A stretch of DNA of 39,117 nt. Source: a delta proteobacterium NaphS2. Lineage in GTDB: Bacteria; Desulfobacterota; DSM-4660; Desulfatiglandales; Desulfatiglandaceae. Positions 33,641-39,117 of this stretch are shown piece by piece (positions within the stretch are counted from its first letter, which is position 1; the number at the start of each line of letters is the position of its first letter). The DNA lies in contig ADZZ01000077.1 of NCBI GenBank assembly GCA_000179315.1, positions 1 through 39,117 on the forward strand. The letters are read 5' to 3'. The position numbers and the translations under genes are program-made. The notes beneath the pieces were generated by a model. That model was not told the DNA's origin. It did not search any database and saw nothing but the letters and a program-made list of their open reading frames with translations.

Positions 33641-36307
33641 GTGAAAAAGGTAAAACTGACTGTAAATGGCGTTCAGCGCGAAGTAATGGTCAGTCCGGAT
33701 TTTGTGCTCCTGGACTTCTTACGCGAGGAGCTTCATCTCACTGGTACAAAGCAATCCTGCGACCGAAAGGGTCAATGCGGGACGTGCACCGTAATCGTTG
33801 ACGGCAGAGCGATTCTTTCCTGCGTGAAAAAAATGATTGATCTGGAAGGCGCCGATGTCATTACGGTGGAAGGACTCGGCACGCCTGACAACCCACACCT
33901 CATCCAGGAGGCCTTTGTCTTGGCGGGTGCCATCCAGTGTGGCTTCTGTACCCCGGGAATGATTATGGCCACAAAGGTGTTGCTCGATCGGAATCCAAAC
34001 CCCAGTATTCCGGAAATCAAAAAAGGTCTGGAACGGAACCTGTGCCGCTGTACCGGTTACACGAAAATCATCGATGCCGTTAAGCTGGCAGGCCGGTTTC
34101 TCCGCGGTGAAACCACCCCTGAGAAAATTAGAAGCAACCTCAAGCCGGATATGATCGGTGAATCTCACCCGAGGCCTTCCTCTATGCTCAAGGCCTGTGG
34201 ACTTGCTGAGTTCTCCGCTGATGTCATGCCGGAGAACGCCTTAGAGCTGGCCGCGGTACACAGCACGGAGTTTCATGCTGTTATAAAGAATATTGATGCT
34301 ACAGAGGCTAAAAAAATGCCGGGAGTCGTCGGCGTTATGACCGCCGCTGATATCATAGGCACCAACCGGATAAACCAGGAGATGGTTGTCGACCGGCCCC
34401 TGCTTTGTGAAGATAAGGTGAGAACGTATGGGGATGCGGTTGCCATTGTGGCCGCTGAAACGAGGGAGCAGGCCAGGGCAGCCGCCACTGCAGTAAAGGT
34501 AGAATATGAGCTGCTGCCGGTCATGATGACACCTGAGGAATCCCTGGCGGAAGGGGCTTATCAGATCCACCCGCACTCATCGAACCTCTATTCTGTTCAA
34601 CCACTTATAAAGGGCGACGCTACAAAGGCATTATCGGAATCTTCAGCCTTGGTGAGTGCTGAGTTCTCGACACAGATGAACTATCAGGCGCCGCTGGAGC
34701 CCGAGGCCAGTATTGCGTACTTCAAAGGCGAGGGCGAAGATGCGCGGATGATTGTTGTCGGGCGGAGCGTGGGGATACATATTAGCGCTGACGATCTCCA
34801 GGAGGCTGTCGGCTGGGAAAATCTCGAGTACAAAGAAGCTTACTGCGGGGGTCAGTTCGGAATCAAGCCGCATGTTACATCCGAAGGGATCGCCGCAGCT
34901 GCAGCCTCACACTTTAAGCGTGCTGTCAGGTATATTCCCAGCCTTAGAGAATCCATGCTTCTTAACTCCAAACGGCACCCTTTCTCCATGAAGGTACAAC
35001 TGGGGTCGAACGGCAAGGGATTCCTCACAGGATATACCAACGATTTTGCCGTTAATAAAGGGGCCTACTTTGTTTTCACCCCGGACACCCGTGCCCTGCA
35101 TATGCTTTCCGGTGTTTACCACATACCTAATGTCCAGGGTCTGGCGAAGTTGGTCTACACCAATAATGCCTTCGGCGGTTCGGCCCGCGGTCCCGGAGCG
35201 ACACAGGTGACCTTTGCGCTGGAGTCCGCCATGGATATGCTGGCCGAGAAGATGGGGATTGATCCTCTGGAGTTTCGCAAGATGAACTCCTTAAAGGTAG
35301 GGCAGACGACTTCCACCGGAGCCGAAGTAAAGGAATGGCCCTTCCCGGAGTTGTGCGATTCCATTCGCCCACACTATGATCGGGCGGTCAGAGATGCAGC
35401 AGCCACTGAAGGCGGGCCAATCAAGCGGGGGGTCGGCCTCGGTTGTAATGCTTACGGAATCGGGGCCGCCGGAGAGAAGGCTGAGCTGTACGTGGAAGTA
35501 GATCCGGATGATGGAATAACGATTTATGCCGCTGTCGCTGATCCCGGCGAAGGTAATGATTCCATGTTAACCCAGATAGCAGCTCACATACTAGGTCTGC
35601 CTATGGGAAAAGTCCGGCTGTACACACGAGATACTGAAAAGACCGTCAATACAGGCTGGGCTGCTGGCAGTCGTATGACCTACATGGCTGGAGGGGCGCT
35701 TGTGAATGCACTTGAAAAGCTGCAGCAGGCAATGAAGGAGGCTGGGACCAAAACCTGCGATGGGCTTAAGAAGGCCGGTAAACCGACTAGGTATGAAGGG
35801 AAAAAGCAACTCGCGGGCAGCTACAAAATTGACCCCAGGACCGGTCAGGGAAATTCTTATGATTCCACTGCGCATAACATCCAGATGGCCGAGGTAGAGG
35901 TCAATACGGAAACCGGCGAAGTAAGAATCATTAGAATGACTGCAGCTGTGGATTGCGGCCCGGTCATCAACCCGAAGAACTTGGAAGGTCAGGTAGAAGG
36001 CGGTATGGACATGGGCGTCGGATATGCCCTCAGGGAGGAATACATCCATGGCCAAACTAAAGACTGGCTCACCTTCAAGTTCCCAAGAATAAAAAGCTCG
36101 TTTGAAGTGGAGATTATCGTGCGGGAGACACCTCGTACGAACGGAACGCTTGGGTCTACCGGCATTGGTGAGATCACCATGGTCTCTACCGCGCCGGCGG
36201 TAATCAACGCCATCAGTAATGCTTGCGGCGTTAGGATCTACGACCTGCCGGCTACGCCTGAAAAAATCAAGTCGGCGTTGGCTGCCTGTGGAGAGAAAAA
36301 TGGATGA
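33641..36307 (+). CDS. Molybdenum aldehyde oxidoreductase/hydroxylase, xanthine oxidase family (Mop-like)
   Basis: 888 residues from a GTG start with GGAGG 4 nt upstream. The N-terminal plant-type [2Fe-2S] domain has Cys in QSCDRKGQCGTCTVIVDG and AILSC. The second helical [2Fe-2S] domain has IQCGFCTPGMI and NLCRCTGYTKI. The long Mo domain contains QMNYQAPLEPEASIAYF, FGGSARGPGATQVTF and the catalytic Glu in STGIGEITMVS. There is no FAD domain, as in Desulfovibrio gigas Mop (about 907 residues), so electrons leave via ferredoxin or flavodoxin. It oxidises aldehydes or hydroxylates aromatic/CoA-type substrates. It overlaps the next gene by ATGA. Confidence 0.92.
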   Translation: MKKVKLTVNGVQREVMVSPDFVLLDFLREELHLTGTKQSCDRKGQCGTCTVIVDGRAILSCVKKMIDLEGADVITVEGLGTPDNPHLIQEAFVLAGAIQCGFCTPGMIMATKVLLDRNPNPSIPEIKKGLERNLCRCTGYTKIIDAVKLAGRFLRGETTPEKIRSNLKPDMIGESHPRPSSMLKACGLAEFSADVMPENALELAAVHSTEFHAVIKNIDATEAKKMPGVVGVMTAADIIGTNRINQEMVVDRPLLCEDKVRTYGDAVAIVAAETREQARAAATAVKVEYELLPVMMTPEESLAEGAYQIHPHSSNLYSVQPLIKGDATKALSESSALVSAEFSTQMNYQAPLEPEASIAYFKGEGEDARMIVVGRSVGIHISADDLQEAVGWENLEYKEAYCGGQFGIKPHVTSEGIAAAAASHFKRAVRYIPSLRESMLLNSKRHPFSMKVQLGSNGKGFLTGYTNDFAVNKGAYFVFTPDTRALHMLSGVYHIPNVQGLAKLVYTNNAFGGSARGPGATQVTFALESAMDMLAEKMGIDPLEFRKMNSLKVGQTTSTGAEVKEWPFPELCDSIRPHYDRAVRDAAATEGGPIKRGVGLGCNAYGIGAAGEKAELYVEVDPDDGITIYAAVADPGEGNDSMLTQIAAHILGLPMGKVRLYTRDTEKTVNTGWAAGSRMTYMAGGALVNALEKLQQAMKEAGTKTCDGLKKAGKPTRYEGKKQLAGSYKIDPRTGQGNSYDSTAHNIQMAEVEVNTETGEVRIIRMTAAVDCGPVINPKNLEGQVEGGMDMGVGYALREEYIHGQTKDWLTFKFPRIKSSFEVEIIVRETPRTNGTLGSTGIGEITMVSTAPAVINAISNACGVRIYDLPATPEKIKSALAACGEKNG

Positions 36308-36660
36308 ATGTGGAATCCCGGAAACCGGAAACGGAAGATAACCTGCGGATACGGGTCATCGGTGATCGAGAAGTCGTTTTTGATAGACAAGGATTCTTGT
36401 ACGATTTTGATGACTGGTCGGAAGCGTTATTTGGTCTCTTGGCAAAGGAGATTGGGTTAGTACGGATACATGATATGCATTGGCAGGTGATTCGATTTCT
36501 GCGTGAATTCTATGTTATCAACGGCCGGGCGCCTTTGAACCGCCAACTCCGGGAGGGGACAGGCATGAGTCTGCTGGAGCTAAAAAAACTTTTCCCGGCC
36601 GGCATAAGGCACGGCGCCTGGCGCTTGGCTGGATTGCCTAATCCAAAGGGTTGCACGTAA
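36304..36660 (+). CDS. DsrC/TusE-family sulfur-carrier-like protein with a single C-terminal Cys
   Basis: 118 residues. Family features: VVFDRQGFLYDFDDWSEAL, HWQVIRFLREFYVINGRAPL and the C-terminal arm LFPAGIRHGAWRLAGLPNPK-GCT. The penultimate Cys (CysA) is kept, but the second arm Cys of true DsrC (CysB, in GAC-RIAGLP) is Trp, and the DsrC-specific insertion is absent, so this is a TusE-type member, not a sulfite-reductase DsrC. Its ATG overlaps the stop of the Mo hydroxylase gene (ATGA), so the two are translationally coupled. A role in sulfur transfer, perhaps to the Mo cofactor, is a guess from this position. Confidence 0.85.
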   Translation: MNVESRKPETEDNLRIRVIGDREVVFDRQGFLYDFDDWSEALFGLLAKEIGLVRIHDMHWQVIRFLREFYVINGRAPLNRQLREGTGMSLLELKKLFPAGIRHGAWRLAGLPNPKGCT

Positions 36661-36777
36661 GTATACAGAATATCCAATAGTGTTAGCCGTTTTCAAAACG
36701 TTTCAATGTGGTCAAGGTGCTGATTGTTGCGGTCTGATCCCTGAAAAGTATCACGATATTATACCTGTCTTGGACGA

Positions 36778-36826
36778 GTCGGAACCCGCCGGAGATAAAC
36801 CACCGGGTTCCGACAGGTAATCCTTT
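36778..36826 (+). terminator. Intrinsic terminator after the catabolic cluster
   Basis: Perfect 11-bp stem GTCGGAACCCG (36778-36788) / CGGGTTCCGAC (36804-36814) with TCCTTTTTC shortly after. It ends rightward transcription from the Mo hydroxylase/TusE-like genes and can also block leftward readthrough. The duplicated nitroreductase flank at 7432 begins right after the equivalent of this stem. Confidence 0.6.
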
Positions 36827-36889
36827 TTCGATATTCGATTTTTTGTTTTTTCAAAAATTTCAAGTCTCTTCGGCTGGTTTTTTTGCGTT

Positions 36890-37726
36890 TTACCCCCACA
36901 CGATTTTCGGTGGTTTCCGTTCCGTCAATCGATAATACCTGAGTTTGGAGTATCCCAGCATCATGGGGTAGTGATGGGGATGGTTCTCCGGCAATCCCAG
37001 TGCTTCTTTGATCTGCGGCTGCGAAAGAATCGCTCCCTGCAGCGCGCCCGCCCAGCAGGCGCCGAGTCCCATGGTGGGTGCCGCCAGTTCAAGGTAGGAC
37101 AGGGCCAGTGTCAAGTCGACCATTCCGTTCGGCTCATCTTTGGGGGTATGGGCTACCAGCAGGACCGGGGCGTTCCTCAGAATTCTATCGAATCCTTTGT
37201 CCCAGGCCTTCACAATGGTGGGGAAATAGGGTGCACGGGCTGCCTGAGGGTCTTTTTCAAGAATGAAACGCATCCAGTCGACGGTGAGTTCCGCCAACTG
37301 ATGAATTTTGTAACGATCGGTGATAACAAGCCAGTGAACCATCTGACGGTTTCCGGCGGTCGGCGCGTACCGGGCGATCTCGATAAGTTCCGCCACCTTT
37401 TCCTTTTCCACCGGTTTATCCCGATAAATACGGACCGAGCGTCGGGATCGGAGAAACTGGACGGCTTGTTCACGGTCAATGGCCAGATCTTTTATAATGG
37501 TTGGGCAGCGTTCCATGGGGATGCTGGCGTGCTGAAGCGCACCGTGCGGGCAGACGGCAATGCAGTGTCCACATCTGAGACAAACGGGCTCGGTTCCGGG
37601 TATGAGTTGTGGATAGCCCTCCTCACGATCCATTTTTATGATGGCCATGGGGCATTCGGCGGCACAGATGCCGTCTTTCTTGCATTTTTCACTATCAACT
37701 TTTAGAAGTCCTGTATTATTTCCCAC
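36890..37726 (-). CDS. Nitroreductase-family protein with N-terminal 2[4Fe-4S] ferredoxin domain
   Basis: About 278 residues from GTG 37726 (GGGGGA upstream; overlap of 11 bp with the preceding gene). A GTG at 37777 would add 17 residues but has no clear ribosome site. Two [4Fe-4S] motifs: CKKDGICAAECPMAII and CLRCGHCIAVCPHGAL. The FMN nitroreductase domain follows: RSRRSVRIYRDKPVEKEKV, YAPTAGNRQMVHWLVI, and GLGACWAGALQGAI to the end. Such proteins reduce quinone- or nitro-like substrates with electrons from ferredoxin. A diverged 3' copy lies at 7432-7745. Confidence 0.9.
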   Translation of the reverse strand: MGNNTGLLKVDSEKCKKDGICAAECPMAIIKMDREEGYPQLIPGTEPVCLRCGHCIAVCPHGALQHASIPMERCPTIIKDLAIDREQAVQFLRSRRSVRIYRDKPVEKEKVAELIEIARYAPTAGNRQMVHWLVITDRYKIHQLAELTVDWMRFILEKDPQAARAPYFPTIVKAWDKGFDRILRNAPVLLVAHTPKDEPNGMVDLTLALSYLELAAPTMGLGACWAGALQGAILSQPQIKEALGLPENHPHHYPMMLGYSKLRYYRLTERKPPKIVWG

Positions 37727-38279
37727 CGCCTGTCCCCCGGGCCCGTTTCGATTTTCGATGTCGTAATAGAAAAGCACCTATGATGATCAGTGCCAGGGGA
37801 ATCAGCACCACCCAGATGTACTCCTCGAAAAGTGCGATGGCCACCACGGCGATGCCCAGGAAAACACCCACCACGGAGATACGCCAGCTGGCGGTAATAC
37901 CCGCGGAGAACGTGGCAAAGGAAAGAATCAAAAGGGCCACCAGTCCCACGTCAACATTGTTGAGCCGGTTCGTGGCCTTGGCGCTGAGTATAAACACCAG
38001 ATATATGGTGACCACGTAACCGAACCAGTGGAAGATTTGCGTCCAGATCAGTCTCCCTCTGTTTTCTCCCTGACGGGTCATGCGGGACCAGTCGATGGCG
38101 ATGGTGGCAGCGCAGACAACGGGGGCCATGGCCATCCAGAACCAGAATCCCTTGGTGGGGCTGAAATCGGTAAGGGCAATGCCCACCACTGATAGCAGCA
38201 ATAAGAGAATCAGGACAAATTCAGAGGTGTGTCGTTTTTTGGTGACACTGCTGGATCCGTCGGGAATGTTTCCGGACAT
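37716..38279 (-). CDS. Polytopic membrane protein of unknown function
   Basis: 187 residues with about five hydrophobic segments (for example FVLILLLLLSVVGIAL, GFWFWMAMAPVVCAATIAI, FGYVVTIYLVFIL, VGLVALLILSFATFSAGI, and YIWVVLIPLALIIIGAFLL) and a basic C-terminus (RHRKSKRARG). Start ATG 38279 with AAGGAG 6-7 nt upstream. Same direction as and overlapping the ferredoxin-nitroreductase, so probably its operon partner, perhaps a membrane anchor or sensor. No family recognised. Confidence 0.75.
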   Translation of the reverse strand: MSGNIPDGSSSVTKKRHTSEFVLILLLLLSVVGIALTDFSPTKGFWFWMAMAPVVCAATIAIDWSRMTRQGENRGRLIWTQIFHWFGYVVTIYLVFILSAKATNRLNNVDVGLVALLILSFATFSAGITASWRISVVGVFLGIAVVAIALFEEYIWVVLIPLALIIIGAFLLRHRKSKRARGTGGGK

Positions 38280-38436
38280 GGGTTTCTCCTTCCTTAGGGC
38301 GTGCTAATCGCTTTTCCAAGAGGTAAACGGATAACTGTGAAGCATAACGGCCAATTTGTAGCAGAGTTTCAACAAAATCACAATGGTCGAACTATAAAAT
38401 CCTATGGCCGAAAATAACGGTTGGCCTTGATTTTGC

Positions 38437-39117
38437 TTAACAACCAAACAATTCTCCCAGTTTTCGAGGGAACGCCGGTTCCCGTATCATCTTTTTCAAA
38501 ATCTGTGGGAGCCTGCCTGTTTCCTTCCTTTTTTTGTCTAATTCCTGCAAAACCAATTTGCTGTCAACCCGCGCAAAACGTTGTTCCAGCGTATTGCAAC
38601 CATCAAGTATAATGTCGAGATACTCCTTGTTCTCAAGGTTTTTGACGAGGGGAGTGTCCGAGAGGATTGTTTTCAATGTCTTGTTCAAAGAAATTGTCCC
38701 TGTTTTTTTGCGGTATTTTCTTTTGAGATCCCTGAAAAAGCGCTCCAGAATATTGTTGGTTCGTTGGGGCTGGATAAGTTGTTCTCCAGTAGCGGTATGA
38801 ACAGAGATGGGATCTGCGAAGAGCTTATCCCAATATGTATCTATCTGCTGAATCATCTTTTTGTATTCATCTCTCTTTGACAAGGTTTCTTCAGATTTTA
38901 ATTTTTCCTGGAACGCTGCTACCTTTTCCTTGATCGTTTTCATATCCGTATCATCGCCATCATCATTGAGGCCATTTTTTCCTTCTGGAAGTGCGATGCG
39001 GAGCGCCTCTCGCAGTGCATTGAAGATCTCTGCTTTCTTATCGAGGGCTTTGGCTGATCTTTTTAGGGTTTGATCAGCCATGACTGGCTTGATCAATCTG
39101 AAAAGCTTGTGAAGAGG
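38437..39117 (-). CDS. Transposase-like protein, 5' end beyond the window
   Basis: At least 226 residues; the frame stays open to the window edge (…PLHKLFRLIKPVMADQT), so the true start is outside. The segment RTNNILERFFRDLKRKYRKK with following GTISLNKTLKTIL has the look of the C-terminal part of DDE transposases that end with an N-x-x-E-x-F-F-R-x-L-K-R block. Earlier parts are charged and coiled-coil-like (KEKVAAFQEKLKSEETLSKR). Family not assigned with confidence. Confidence 0.55.
   Translation of the reverse strand, partial: PLHKLFRLIKPVMADQTLKRSAKALDKKAEIFNALREALRIALPEGKNGLNDDGDDTDMKTIKEKVAAFQEKLKSEETLSKRDEYKKMIQQIDTYWDKLFADPISVHTATGEQLIQPQRTNNILERFFRDLKRKYRKKTGTISLNKTLKTILSDTPLVKNLENKEYLDIILDGCNTLEQRFARVDSKLVLQELDKKRKETGRLPQILKKMIREPAFPRKLGELFGC

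Noticed and set aside
36304-36660. Calling the small protein a dissimilatory DsrC
   Set aside because: It lacks the second arm cysteine and the DsrC insertion; no dsrAB genes are nearby.
1-39117. CRISPR arrays, tRNA and rRNA genes
   Set aside because: No regularly spaced repeats, no tRNA cloverleaf with a TTCGA/TTCAA arm in the right setting, and no rRNA-like stretch were noticed on reading; only a profile search could exclude them fully.

Overview
The window looks like chromosomal DNA of an anaerobic bacterium, most plausibly a sulfate-reducing or related member of the Desulfobacterota (old Deltaproteobacteria). The indicators are a molybdenum aldehyde oxidoreductase of the Desulfovibrio Mop layout, a DsrC/TusE-family protein, a DUF169 protein, sigma-54 activators, a ferredoxin-nitroreductase, UbiD- and CaiB-type genes of anaerobic catabolism, and many insertion-sequence scars. 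The taxonomic call is an inference; no rRNA or tRNA gene was seen.

Left part (1-8632) is a scarred region. A CHASE2 adenylate/guanylate cyclase gene is followed by a secreted-protein gene broken by a 17-bp tandem duplication. Upstream of the cyclase sits an IS4-family element (2600-7162, 8-bp target duplication ATTTATAA). Its transposase gene is itself split by an IS21-family element (3815-6762, 6-bp target duplication CGAAAC) that carries istA, istB and a third translationally coupled small gene. Right of this lies a head-to-head fusion of two 5'-truncated genes: the tail of a nitroreductase (a diverged copy of the intact gene at 36.9 kb) and the AAA+/Fis part of a sigma-54 activator.

Middle-left (8899-15402) is a sigma-54 module. 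A GAF-type activator reads rightward. A divergent four-gene operon (azoreductase-like flavoprotein, molybdopterin oxidoreductase, CrtC/AttH-like lipocalin-fold protein, DUF169 protein) reads leftward from a visible -24/-12 promoter, with an inverted-repeat enhancer site between them. A eukaryotic-type chorismate mutase (directly behind a transposase relic) and a LysR regulator follow.

Right part (18600-36660) is a long rightward catabolic cluster: UbiD-like decarboxylase, two class III CoA-transferases (one with His where the catalytic Asp is expected), succinyl-CoA synthetase beta and alpha, a short-chain dehydrogenase resembling 1-phenylethanol dehydrogenase, two flavoproteins (GlpA-like with a BFD-type iron-sulfur tail, and HcnB-like), HyuA, HyuB with a fused acetone-carboxylase-gamma-like zinc domain, a Mop-like molybdenum hydroxylase and a single-cysteine TusE-like protein. 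A reasonable reading is anaerobic breakdown of a secondary alcohol/ketone or related aromatic/alicyclic compound: dehydrogenation to a ketone, ATP-dependent carboxylation (HyuAB), and CoA activation from succinyl-CoA regenerated by SucCD, with flavoproteins and the Mo enzyme handling redox steps. Its control region (17.7-18.6 kb) is dense with inverted repeats, a duplicated promoter-like block and a possible structured RNA.

The right end has an intact ferredoxin-nitroreductase overlapping a membrane-protein gene (both leftward) and a transposase-like gene running off the edge.
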